A DNA stretch of 64,000 nt, taken from assembly GCF_010389155.1 (NCBI RefSeq), contig NC_057769.1, positions 18,104,735 through 18,168,734 on the forward strand, read 5' to 3'. A program made the translations under genes and the position numbers. Below are positions 1 to 11,400 of the stretch, piece after piece (positions within the stretch are counted from its first letter, which is position 1; each line of letters begins with the position of its first letter). Under the pieces are notes generated by a model. That model searched no databases, was not told the DNA's origin, and saw nothing but the letters and a program-made list of their open reading frames with translations. The DNA is from Erigeron canadensis (taxonomy: Eukaryota; Streptophyta; Magnoliopsida; Asterales; Asteraceae).

Positions 1-1208
1 TGACTGTCCTTGGCCAGGGTATGTCGAAAGTGTCATAACTCAAAGGAAATTGGAAGTACCGAGTGTTTAAGAGGACAAATATACCGGTAATCGTGGTTGA
101 ATCACTGTTCATAGTTAATAATAAGAGAATTATTTCTCACTTGCAGACTTATGTAAATGCTAATCTGATCTAATCTGCATAAACTTAAGATTTCTTGTAA
201 ATAAATTAAGTAGCTTAGTTTATTTTTATTTTTTATTTTTGTTTCGTCTTTATTTTTATTTTTGTAATAAGTGTCAGTTTGTGTGTCAAACTAGTTCTTA
301 TTGCACGAGAGATTTGATAAGCATTAAAAGTCATAATTCTTCGTGAATTATATAAGTCTTGTTGCTTACGGTATAGATGTTTACAAGATGGATTTTCTAA
401 TTAATACATAAGTTGTTTAATTTAGAAAATGAAATGTTTTGGAGATTGAAAAGTCAAAATATTTTTTGAATGTGTTTCAATTAAATTTTTGAAATTTCAA
501 TTGTTTTTAGTAGATAAGTATGCTTGACAAAGTTTTGACTTGCCTTAGATTTTATTTTATCGATAGGTTAAGATTTTGGTTGTTTTGCATATTTATAATA
601 TCTTTATTGTTTTTGATGCATTGATGGAGTTTGTTAAGTGTGCAGGTTACAGATAATAAACTCATTTTATATGATATCAAAATTGTTTGATTGAAGGCAT
701 AATTGTTTTCTCTTGTTTGTCATCCCTATGAATTGTATTGCAACGAACAATAAAAGGTGTTCAGAAATTGCTTCTACAGAGATTACAAGTGATACAAGGA
801 TGATGTGCTTTAATAACCTAAGACTTAGTGTGATAGGTTATAGTTTTATTATCAAGATCACAACCTAATATGTAATGTGATAGGTTGTTGATATGATATT
901 TTGTAATGCATTATACCTTAAAATGCTTTATATTGTTTCAGTTAAACATCAATGAAGAAATGATCGATTTTATGTCAAGATGATAATTTAAGATTTATTT
1001 GATACATAATTGTGATGACAAGTTAGTACAGATGATTTACGATAGCATATTCGAGTAGATACAGGTTTTTAGTAACAAGTATCTACGGGGTTATGTTTCT
1101 GAAATTTCTGAAATTTTTCCTTGTTAAAATTTATGGAAAATTCGCGAAATTTGGCTAAGGAATGGAACTTTTGTGGTTTAAAATCTAGAAATTCGAATCA
1201 CCTCATGC

Positions 1209-1296
1209 TGACGTGAGCATGCCTCGCGCTGACGTCATCACGAAGTCCACGAACTCCGTGTTCGGTCTGGCCCATGTGGATTCAAATATATATATG
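1209..1296 (+). promoter_or_regulatory. TGACGTGA/TGACGTCA pair upstream of a TATA-like run
   Basis: TGACGTGA at 1209-1216 and TGACGTCA at 1230-1237 start 21 bp apart, about two helical turns. A TATATATATA run follows at about 1285-1296. TGACG cores are binding sites of plant TGA-type bZIP factors (as-1-like elements). A promoter here is inference. Confidence 0.45.
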
Positions 1297-1890
1297 GGTT
1301 ATTACTATTCATTAATTACCATTAATCGAAAATTAACCCTAAGTAAATCACACGAATCACCTCTTCCTCGTGCCACCGTTCATCCGTCCCTATTTTCGAT
1401 CAATTTCATCTTCTTTTCATATTAATCATCTTAGTTTGTTGGTAAATACTTGATCTAGGATAGATTATTGATGTTTTAACTATGGATTTGAACGATTACA
1501 AGTCGTTATAATGCCCAAATTTTTGATTTTGCCTCGCGTGAATAGTAAAACGAACGAACCAAGAATTCGAACTTTTATTAATGATGATTTGGACTTTAAT
1601 TAGACTTAAATTGGATTAGATGATGTTTAAATATGTTAAATCTATTGAAAATTTAAGTTAACAAACGATAAATAAAGATTAATTGATAAAATTATGGTTC
1701 GGTCATTATTCACACGAAGCACGAAGAACATCTACTTCGTGCTCATTTAATTCAAAATTTAATCACTTTCTGGGCATATGAACGAAGCAAATCAAGTTCA
1801 AGTTGATGTTATTTATTGATTTTAATTGATTTTAACATCGAATGGAGATGATTTGTGCCTCATGTTTCTGGGTTTCATACTGGCTCGTGC

Positions 1891-1937
1891 TGACGTCACG
1901 ACGAGGGAAAAACCTCCTCGTGATGACGTCATCACGA
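1891..1937 (+). promoter_or_regulatory. two TGACGTCA palindromes 33 bp apart, before the ORF
   Basis: TGACGTCA occurs at 1891-1898 and 1924-1931. The second lies in a perfect 20-bp palindrome (1918-1937, arms TCGTGATGAC). The 33-bp spacing recurs exactly in the 3' LTR at 6387/6420. The pair lies about 90-130 bp upstream of the ATG at 2022 and could bind bZIP dimers. Confidence 0.5.
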
Positions 1938-2021
1938 AGCAGACGAGCCAAAACCCTATTTTTTGTTTTCGTTTATTCTAACTTCGTTTTTCTTGTCTAA
2001 TTTGTCGGTTTTTGTGCAGGT

Positions 2022-4511
2022 ATGGCTGGACAAGGTGATAACGCACATGTATTCGCTAAGGAACACAATGCTGCACTTGATCTCAGTATCATGCAGACGG
2101 GGTGCACTGCAGAGTTTCACAATGTTCTCCAGTTTCTTGCACGTTGTCGCATTAACTTTGCATTGACCGAGAATCCTCCGTTGGTAATCAGTCTCATTTG
2201 GGAGTTTTGGAATTTAGCCCGATAAGTGCAGATGGGTGCTCATTTGTACATTCGCACTACTGTTGGAGGACGTTCTATCTCGTTCTCAGCTGGAGACTTA
2301 AGGACTATTCTACGCTTGGGTGTTGATGACATGGAGCAAGGTCCTACTGAGTTTACAGAAGAATTCTGTGACGGTGCTCTATGTCGTATGGGTTACGCTG
2401 GTAATATTACACACCCATACTTTAGAAAGAATCTTCGCGGCAAATGGAAGCTCTTTGCTTACTATTTGTTGAGGTCTATGAGTCATCGGAGTACGGGTCA
2501 TGATCAGATGAACATTCAGAATGCATCTCAGTTGGTGGCCTTGGTGCTGAACAAGCCACATAGCTTTTCTCAGTACATTTTTGATAATTTTGAAAGGCAA
2601 ATGAGATCATTTGGAACCGACAAGAAGTTTTACTTGTTTCCAAGATTTGTGATGATTATCATTCGTCACTTTGCAGCTGATTTGCCATTTGACGGTCCTA
2701 CGTTCAATTTAAGTCGTCTTACTTATAAGGCATTTGCAGAAAGTTTGAAGCACGTGTCGGAAAGAAATGTTCCGATTGAGGTTGATAATCCACCTCTGTT
2801 CGGACATTTGATTAATCCTAACTATGTTGCACCTCGACAAGGTTGGGAAGATGAAGAACCCGTTGCTGCTGCTGCTGGTGATGATGATCAGGCTCAGGAT
2901 GATCTTCATGAAGAAAGAGCTGATCAGTTTGAGGGACTCAATGATGTTCCTCTGTATGCTGGTGATCTAAAGCATGATTCTGATATGGATGCTCTTATGG
3001 AGGATATTGATGATCCTACAAATCTTGTATCTACATCTGCTAGAGGTTCTACTTCTACCTCTGCTCTAGTTGATGTTACTGCTGGTCCTTCTGAAGTCCC
3101 GGTTAATGTTGTTGAGGACTCAGAAGATGAAGAAGAGGAAGAAAGACTACCAAAGAGAAGAAAAAGACATGCAAGATCTCAAGCTGAAGTTGATAGAGAG
3201 TTCGTTGCGTATAGTGGAGCCATGGAGAGGTCTCATGCACCTGTTGTTGGTGATACTCCAGTGGTTGCTGCTTTAAGAGCTTCGGTTTCTGAGGTTCCTG
3301 CTTTTCTGTCTGCTCTTTCTGCTGCTGGTGTTACTGTTAGGGAGAGAAGGTCGAGACCAAAGTTTATCATAAGGGGAATTGGTTCTCGCACACAAGTTGT
3401 CACCGAAGCTACCACTGTTATGATTCCTGTTGTTTCGGAGTCTACAGTTCCGACACTTGTTGCTCCTAGACCTTCGTCTGCTCCCATTCAGGCGACAGTT
3501 CCTGTTTCTACTGTCATGGGACGTCTGTTGGCTCATCTACAAAGACCACAGATGCCTCCCACAGGAACTTCAAGTGCTCGTATGCCTTCGTTTGAAGCTA
3601 CGATGCCCCCTCCGGTCTCTACATCTGACGTTGCTTCAACTTCACGTCCACCTGTACCTGTTCAAGTGCAGTTGAGTCGTTTATTTTCCGAGAAAAAGAT
3701 GTTGGAGATGAGGGTTACAGCTTTGGAGAGTCAACTAAAGCTCCAAGCTGCTAAGCGTCAGGAAGAGATGGACGTTATGACAGCTCTTGTTCATTCTCTT
3801 GGATCTAGACTTGACCAATTCTTGGCTCAAGGGGGAGATAAAGATGGTTGTAGAGATGATGAGCTTGCAAAGAAGACTAGAGATGATGATCATGAAGATC
3901 AAGATCCAGCTCAAGGTCAACATCAAACACAACCAGGTGAGCCAGAGAATCAGGGTCAAGGTCAAGATGCTGATGATGCTGCTATGGATACAGAGACTGC
4001 TGATGTTTAGGGGGAGTCATCAAAACAAAGAGAGTCGGAGATTGCAGGTACAGCTGGTGCTAGTACTTCTGGGACTCAAGATAAAGGCAAAGTTGTGATG
4101 ACCACTCCAGATGTAGATCCTGATGATCCAGATAACAATGGTGATGGGGAAGATTCCAATTTAGGTTTCTCCGATTCTATTTCTAATAGAATAGAAAGGG
4201 AGATAGTGAATGATCCTCATAATCATAAAGAAAAAGAAAATAGCAAAGGAAAATCTACTCAGGATAGTGAGTCAACTAAGACTGTTTCTACTACCAATGC
4301 CTCTACAGAGTCAGATTTGCACCCTTTAATTGTGCATAGACTAGAAAAGAGATTGGGATATGATCCACAAGCTCATATGAGAGCTAGAGCTGAGATTATG
4401 GATTATGATGATTATTATGATCCAGGATCACTTAGGGATCAAATGAAAGAACAGTCAGGGTTAACTCATACATCTTCAGAGTCAGAGTCAGATTCGGATT
4501 ATGAACCTTAG
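2022..4511 (+). pseudogene. env-like/extra ORF of a non-autonomous LTR element, two in-frame stops
   Basis: A single frame of 829 codons runs from the ATG at 2022 to the stop at 4509-4511. It is interrupted by TAA at 2223-2225 and TAG at 4008-4010. The N-terminal ~260 residues look globular. They align loosely with the extra ORF after the SIRE pol in this window (12924-13177 plus 6769-8403): a shared EFW motif, an LR..L pattern, GYxG, a W-x-x-YLL-like helix and a conserved IF position. The middle is acidic and low-complexity (about residues 290-380, including a D/E run next to a KRRKRH basic cluster). Then comes a Ser/Thr/Pro/Val-rich linker, a short coiled-coil candidate (about residues 550-600) and a Q/D-rich C-terminus ending in a Ser/Glu/Asp tract. 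No protease, RT or integrase motif is seen. SIRE elements are known for an env-like ORF after pol; function here is unknown. Confidence 0.6.
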
Positions 4512-4914
4512 TGCTATTGATTTTGTATTTTTAATTAATGTGTGTACATTAGATTACTTGAGTTATAATAACAGTTTAGAGTGTTAATCAAAGTGTTATT
4601 TAGCTTAGAATAGTTATCAAAGAATTATTATGTTCGGCTTAACATATTGACAGTGTAATTTTAAAATACTCGAGTAATGAAAAATAATGATTATAAGATA
4701 AATATGAATGTATGTGTTACATTATATTTATGATATAATATTACATTGTAAGATAAATATTAATGTAGTTATTACATTATATTTATGATATAGTTTATTT
4801 ATTTTATGTATTTATACTATTTTTTTTTATTATGTCTTGACTTATAATTTATGTTCTTTATCTTTGTATATGTAAATCGTTTGAATTGCAGATAAGCTTC
4901 AAAAGGTAGGTGCA
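4512..4914 (+). other. AT-rich spacer, possible intron
   Basis: Non-coding and very AT-rich, with a repeated TATGATATAATATTACATTGTAA-like segment near 4690-4790. It ends at a pyrimidine/AT tract and TTGAATTGCAG (about 4881-4891), which looks like a 3' splice site ahead of the next frame. No clear donor was fixed. Confidence 0.35.
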
Positions 4915-6030
4915 TTGGACGATCTTGATGCTGAAGAAGATTTAGAAAGTATCGATGATGAAGATTTGGAAGAAGGAGAGTTCATTACTTCGGAAGCTGA
5001 TAGACAAAGGTTGCTTGAGACACCTTATGACTTTGATCGTGTCTTTAATGAAGATGAAGTCATTCAAGTTGAACCAATAGCTGAAGTAGAACATCTCAAT
5101 CTCAATCCAATCAGAGATAGTCCAGATGAACCTAAGAATGCTGCAAGGTTGAGATTTGCTGTATATGCAAACATAGTCGATGAAGGACATAACAATATTT
5201 TTGATCTATACTAGAATATAGATGCTACACGAGAGGTTGACCTTGGAAGATTTAATATACCTCCGGTGCAGCAAGATCATGAGTTTATTATTGATAGACT
5301 AATTCCAGGTTATAGAGGACATACTGGTTTGATGATACGTATAAACCATCGATGTTTTGGGAATATGTCTCAGACAAGGATGCACCCAAATACTTCTCAG
5401 TGATTCAAAGTTGGCTCTATGATCACAGAATCAAATTGTTTATTATCAAGAGAAAGGAGGGTTGCCAGTACATGTCAATAAGTTGAAGACATTTCCACTC
5501 TCTCAATGATTCAGACATGATAGATCTGGGAAGACACTAGTTCGTTAATCTTCAGAGCAATGGACTTGCAGATTTCTACTGGAATAGATTCAGAGATGAA
5601 AGAATTAAGTATTTCAGTGATAGAGGTCTGAAGCCAGAAGAAAGGTTGATAAAGCCAATACCTTTGAAGAAGAGTAAGAATCCAGATGGCACATTTCGTT
5701 TTGTCCAGAGAAGGATTAAATGTGTTAAGAAGGTTCCCGCTATCAGATGGGATCAAGATATGCTGACGGAGATGACATTTTGGCAGATAGATATCAAGTC
5801 TGGCGAAGCACAGATGTTTATTGATGATTCAAAAACAGATGTTGCTACGCATGTATGATCCAATGCAAGTTGTCAATTTGTCAAGAGGTGATCAAAGAAG
5901 ACTTTTGGATACACCTTGCTCAGCTGTGGATTTTTGGAGAGTTGAGGAAAGGCGCTATCGCAACATTCTCGCACACTGTTTGCAAGAGAGAATTCATGCG
6001 AATAGCATAAGACTTTTGTTTAATGGATAA
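4915..6030 (+). pseudogene. degraded second reading frame of the + strand element
   Basis: Open stretches at 4915-5214, 5646-5858 and 5821-6030 are joined by frameshifts and stops; for example, the first frame ends in TAG at 5212-5214 but continues readable beyond it. The first part is very acidic (DDLDAEEDLESIDDEDLEEG). Later parts are mixed charged/hydrophobic, with a basic stretch (KPIPLKKSKNPDGTFRFVQR). I do not recognise the family. It lies between the extra ORF and the polypurine tract, so it belongs to the same element. Confidence 0.45.
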
Positions 6031-6080
6031 GATTTGAAGTTCAAGTTCGAAGACTTTAAAGAAATCTAGTTGCAATCGTC

Positions 6081-6091
6081 AAGGGGGAGTC
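6081..6091 (+). other. polypurine tract
   Basis: AAGGGGGAGTC lies directly before the TG of the LTR at 6092, as expected for the plus-strand primer of an LTR retrotransposon. It fixes this element as + strand. Confidence 0.75.
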
Positions 6092-6758
6092 TGTAGATGC
6101 AGATCCGTTGTGACAATCACAACATAGATTTGATTATCGTTTATGTTTTTAGGAACTTGTTTGTAATCATTTAGATAAGAACTTGTGTTGATATTTAATG
6201 ATTACGTTTGGACTTTTATATTATATCTGTTTATGTTTTGTATTCTAAATGTGTGTTATATATTGTTTTGCAGGTACAAGAATATGGAATCAAGGTTTAT
6301 AAGTGTATAGAACACTTAAACGATGATTGGATATTATGTACGAGTCAAACGAAGCTAAACAAAAAGTCAAAGGTCATCCCTCGTGCTGACGTCATCAGCA
6401 TGTAGGAACAACCTCGTGCTGACGTCAGCACGAGGTAAATCGACTTATTGTTTATTCGGGCCTAATACGTGATTAAGGCCTAAGCCCACACGATCCAATA
6501 CTTAACTAGTATAAATACAAGACCTAATCTACGAAATTAGGTTAATCGTTTTTGAATCTTCGTTAATAATTTATGAATTTACGAGCTTAGGTTAATTGTT
6601 CCTTCGTGTAGCCTCTTACACGAACCACAAGCCTTGTGCATCTCCTTGGGTTGGTTAATTGCTCATTAATCAACGAAAGGCAATAGCAATCTAGTTATCT
6701 CAAGAGGATTCCGCACTCTTGACATAACGAATCACGTCTTATTACGATCCACGCAACA
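6092..6758 (+). mobile_element. 3' LTR of the non-autonomous + strand element
   Basis: Begins TGTAGATGCAG right after the polypurine tract and ends ACGCAACA at 6758. The next five bases, ATAGG (6759-6763), are the candidate target-site duplication; the matching copy and the 5' LTR would lie outside the window. It contains two TGACGTCA palindromes (6387, 6420) and a TATAAATA box at 6510-6517, so transcription would start near 6540. Insertion was a few bases past the stop codon of the SIRE extra ORF (stop at 6769-6771), so the SIRE 3' end lies left of this element. Confidence 0.65.
6387..6435 (+). promoter_or_regulatory. LTR enhancer candidate: two TGACGTCA palindromes 33 bp apart
   Basis: TGACGTCA at 6387-6394 and 6420-6427. 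The second is the centre of a perfect 24-bp palindrome (6412-6435, arms CCTCGTGCTGAC). The pair lies about 85-125 bp upstream of the TATAAATA box at 6510. This fits TGA/CREB-like bZIP binding; stress or salicylate response is inference only. Confidence 0.55.
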
Positions 6759-6768
6759 ATAGGGAACC

Positions 6769-8403
6769 TTACACCTTTTCTGCACAAGGGGCTAACATGA
6801 CTTCCCTAAAGAGAGCCATGTAACCTACAGGATCCCTCTGTCCAAGGACAGATGCAGACACAGACCCTGCAGGTGTAATGTTAAGGGTAGATGATTGCCC
6901 TTCAACAGAGCTGTGTTGTGTCACCAAAGTATCACAAGGGAGAATTGAGGCCTGTACCCCTCCTTGTGATCTAGAAGGGGCATTGACAGCCAGTGTAGAC
7001 TCAGAGTGTAAGAAAGTAGGAGTCTGATCAGCTTGGGGAATGAGAGCAGTGTCACTAAGGCGTTCGATACTAACATCCTTTGGTTGATCATCCTCAGTCA
7101 ACATGTGCACAGACTCTGACTCTTTTTGGATTTGGGCAGGATCCTCTGGTGTCCCTTTAGTGATATCATCAACCTTTTGGGAGGCTGATGATGGCGAATT
7201 AGGCTTAGACACAGTATGACCTTGGGAGGAGGTCTTTGTTTCAATGTCTTCACCCTGTTTGGAGGGTTGGACAGAAGTAGCTGTTCCCTTTGACTCGTCT
7301 ACACTCTTTTGGGAGAGTGCAGATGTGCGTGGTGAATCCGGCTTATCAGCTTGGGTGGCAGAGTCAGCTTTGGAACGTTCCTCAGCTTCCAATGCACCTT
7401 GGGAGACTTTAATTCTTATGGTTGTTTTGTCAACCCCTAAAGCTGATATATTTCTCTTGGACCTTTTCTTTTTGTATACATTGCAAGGTACTAAGTCCTC
7501 AACAATGGGTCTTTTGGAGGCGGATTTGGAAATGGTGGTTGCAGGTGTGGCTAGAGTGGCTGATGTTGTGGCCAATTCTTCACCCTCAGAAGAGGAAGAA
7601 GGAGTAGATTTGGAAGAGTTTAAGGGTTCAAGAGATTGAGTACCTTGACTCTCCTGATTGGCAGATTGAGTGTTAGACTCAGATTGCGTCGAAGGAGAGG
7701 TAACTTCCTCTAATGCTTGTTCCCTTTGTCTTCTCCTGCAAAAATCAAGGTAAACCTGCATTCCTTGGGTTAATCCCTGCGCAGTTACCTTGGGACTGTT
7801 AAAAATATTAGTATTAATGGCCTTGCACTCCACAGTCTGGCCAGTTGCCAAACTGAAGTCGCCATCAACAATTGCTTCGATGATGAGACCAAGAATTCTA
7901 CCATAAGGTATGGTAAAAGTCTTATTGTTGACTCGGCCAACTAAGTCTTTAAATATAAGTCCTGCATAATCTACTCTGGTCATAGTGACCAAGGAATGAA
8001 AAAGTTGTAATTCAAGAACATTAGGTTGATCAAAACTGCTTGCCTTCATTTGTAAAGATTTACATAAGGTACTTAGAAGATAATTCCAAATGCCTATTAA
8101 ATATTTCATTTTAACCACTGAAGCCAATGGACCTGAATATCCACAAATAGGTAAAATGTTTTTGGCTTCAGTGTGAGAAACAACATTTTCATAATCATCT
8201 TCAGGCATGTAAGACAGTTCAAAAGCAAACCTAAGTTTTCTTAAAGTAATGAATACCTGTTTCTTACCATTAAGAATGGTGCCTCGAATTACGACATGTC
8301 CTTTCTTCGTCTGACCCACCACACAGCTTGCCCAAAACTCGCAGAGCATGTCCTGGTACACCACATCCGGCTTTTCAATCAATATCTTGCCAAAGGGCTC
8401 ATG
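6769..8403 (-). pseudogene. SIRE extra (env-like) ORF, C-terminal part
   Basis: The open frame reads 8403 to 6769. It joins in frame to the N-terminal part at 13177-12924 if the 4.5-kb insert is removed (about 630 codons in all). Residues shared with the + strand element's ORF include CEFW, an LRKLRFAFEL-like segment, CGYSG, WNYLL and IF. The second half is Ser/Thr/Gln/Glu-rich and probably disordered, with a basic KKKRSKRN cluster that could be a nuclear signal. It ends in a normal stop at 6769-6771. No confident membrane segment is seen, so env-like refers only to position. Function unknown. Confidence 0.6.
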
Positions 8404-11400
8404 TGTAACACCCCAACTAAGGCGGAACAATGAGATGTACAGAAAGTCGAGTATTCAAAACAAAGAATTATAAATAACATTCACCATAGCTTTATTTGAT
8501 AAAAATAATTTACAATGTACAAACATATGAACCAATTTCCAAGTACAAATGCGTCCACCATACTTCAATATTAAGTCTACGAACCAAATAACAAGCACAT
8601 GAAATAGTAAACTACAATGATCAAGGCAGATTCCATTGCCTATCACAAGGTTTGATCTTTGACTCCAAAGTGCAATGCAAATAATCATGAAGCATATAAA
8701 TCTCCAATGCTTAAGCTTATTTCCTGAAAAGCATGAAGAAAAAGTGTCAACTACGAAAACGTAGTTGGTGAGTGCATAGGTTTTTATATAAATCTTGGTA
8801 CATCACCGTTTTAATACTTAGAAAACCGATTACTATTACATTTCGAATTATCCAAACCATATGATCGACAAAATTTTCATATCCTGTTATCAAGTTTCCA
8901 AATACCATAATGTCATATCAAGACTTGGAAAAATCCATAGTAAAATTTCAGGTTCTCATTTGTCAAATCATCATGAGAGAAAAAGTATATAAATCGATTA
9001 ATCGTATATCATACCAAAATCATTCGGTTACCAAAATCATTTCAATATCACCAATTTCAACGTCTTTCAAGATATCATATGAGGGACGATACCCAATCCG
9101 TATGTTCGAACAATTTCCAATTATCAACAATATTAATATCAATTTCACTTAGCCACAGGGGCATAATTCAATATCAACTTCATTTAGCCACAAAGGCATA
9201 ATTTACATAATTTTGATGAGTAAATGCTTGAGCCACTACTACTACCATTTTATCAAGTCCAACAATATATATAATTCATTTCATGGCACAAGCTGTCAAC
9301 CAAGTGCCGTATTAATAATAATAGGGTCGTGCCATGGAGACGACCATTTAAATATAAGGTAGCTAGAGCACCACTATGGTCGGACTGGAAGTGAGGGTCG
9401 TCACAAAGGCAACAAACCTTCCACCGTTACACTTATGGGTGGGTGGACGAAACCTAGTTGCGCAACTCTCTAACTACAGGCCTCCACTTTCGGAGTAAAT
9501 AGTAGTGTACCGAAAGAAAACGGGTTGACAGAACTCAAGCTCATCATAAAACATTTATCACATTGAACATACGAATCAATTTCATTTCATAATCATATTA
9601 TCAAAAATCATTATATATATGTGTATATAAAAGCAATTTCATTTATATATCATGTTTTTCACCCCGATAGTTAAACACATAAAATAGTTTGAAAGGGGGC
9701 TATGACTCACCTTGATATGCCGCATATTATATTCACTTATCCAAAATGGGTACTTCCCATCAATCGCTCCATCATACATCCGTCACGTTTCTCAATCACA
9801 TTTCAAGGCCAAGACTATCCCTACGATAGGACTAATACACGTAAGTTCCTATCTTAAGCCATCACTTAGAAATGCTACTTTCATTATGTTGCTATCAATT
9901 GTGGAATCCAAGTATATTGCTAACATTCGCATTGTTTTGGTTGTAGAGATTTATGGTGTAAAAGGTTACTTTAATTACATGCGTAGTTATAAGTTGTTAG
10001 ATTTTTGGTAACTTGGCTTCATTTGTGGTTTCACTTGGCATCTTAGGTTATTATGTAGAAATATCATATTAAGTTATGTTATCCTTATTCATCATTTGTT
10101 GTGTAACCGATTTTAGCGCGAATTAGCATTTGTGATATCAGTATATAGCTTGGTTAACATAATTACTTATTCCTATCTCACTTGATTATCTTTGTTTTAT
10201 TTGTATTACACTTATCTCATGAAATTCGTTTAAGTGTTATGGGCCATTATCAATTGGGCCTTAAGTGTCATGGGCTTTTAAATGTTTTGGGCTTACATTA
10301 GTTATTGGGCTTTACCTTATTTGGGTTAGGTGCATAATGGGTCATAGTGGTTATTGGGCTATAAGGCTTATTGGGCCAAGTGGGCCTACTGATTTGTGTT
10401 CCTTATGGGTTCATTATTTGGGCCGGCTTAGCCCATTATGGTTCTTAGTTCATTACATAGCCCATTATGCCATTTATAAGAATACTTACAAATTTTCTGT
10501 TTTATACTATATTTTTAAGAAATGTTAGCTACTATTTTGGGGTCAAGACGAATTATTTGGACCTTCATGATTTTTACACAGTGACTTATATGTATCTAGT
10601 ATTTTTGTGAATTTTTGGTGAATTTTTAGATGATGTTTGGTGTCCTTGAAAATTATCCAAACACAAACTGTCCCGAATGGATACTGCTTACAACATCAGA
10701 AGTTTTATAAAAGTTCTAGATGTTCTGATTGTTAGAAAAATCCCATGATTTTATTTTAACTTCAAGACACATTGAAATTACTTTCCACCAAGTATGACCT
10801 CCTGGAACCTTATGGATTAGGAGATAAAAATTGTTAAATTTATAAAATATTCAGACAAAATAACAGTTTGACTAGTTTCAAAAGAAAAATCATATCTTTC
10901 GTTTCGTTCAGTATTTTTGAGTAATTCCAGTTTGAGGTTAATCTTAACTCATTTGTCTACAACTTTTACTTTGAAAGTTTTTCTTGAAAATGCCCTCACA
11001 TGTTCAGTTTATTCGTTACAAGACAGAAGATGGATTCTGTCAGCTTACTTTGTTTGCCCAATGCATGCCTTTACTTTATGGCTTCACCCAATACTTATTT
11101 TGGCAAACCCAATACATTTTGTTCATCCTAATTCATCTCTTAATCTTTCATTAGTGTTTTCTCCATATTTTATTTCATATTTTATGGACAAATGATGTGA
11201 TGAAAGTGATGAATTTATATTTGTGTTCTTGTGATTTCGGTTAGTGATTTTTATGTATTGTTTTGTCTTGAATTCTTATAAAATCCTTATTTCTTGTACT
11301 AACTTCATAAATCCCAGATTATTAACATGTATTTTAACATCAAAATATATATGAAATCATCAATTAAAGACCCATCTCAAATCCCAAATCAAAACAACTT

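Larger units (their letters stand above)
1..2021 (+). other. 5' internal/leader region of a + strand LTR element
   Basis: No convincing coding sequence. The stretch is AT-rich and leads into the reading frame at 2022. It holds a TATA-like run (about 1285-1296), TGACGTCA-type sites at 1209, 1230, 1891 and 1924, and a pyrimidine-rich tract ending in TTTTTGTGCAG at about 2009-2019, just before the ATG at 2022. That tract resembles an intron acceptor, so the leader may be spliced. The short frame at 1213-1425 is probably chance. No copy of the 3' LTR (6092-6758) is visible here, so the 5' LTR is presumably left of the window. Confidence 0.5.

Noticed and set aside
1..2021. A 5' LTR at the window start because it begins with TG
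   Set aside because: No similarity to the 3' LTR at 6092-6758 and no PBS found; the TG at position 1 is chance.
3233..3965. Several - strand frames and + shifted frames inside the ORF at 2022
   Set aside because: Composition mirrors the low-complexity coding strand; no start context or motif.
7244..7639. Open frame on + opposite the SIRE extra ORF
   Set aside because: It is the antisense shadow of the Ser/Thr-rich part of the - strand ORF; no independent signal.
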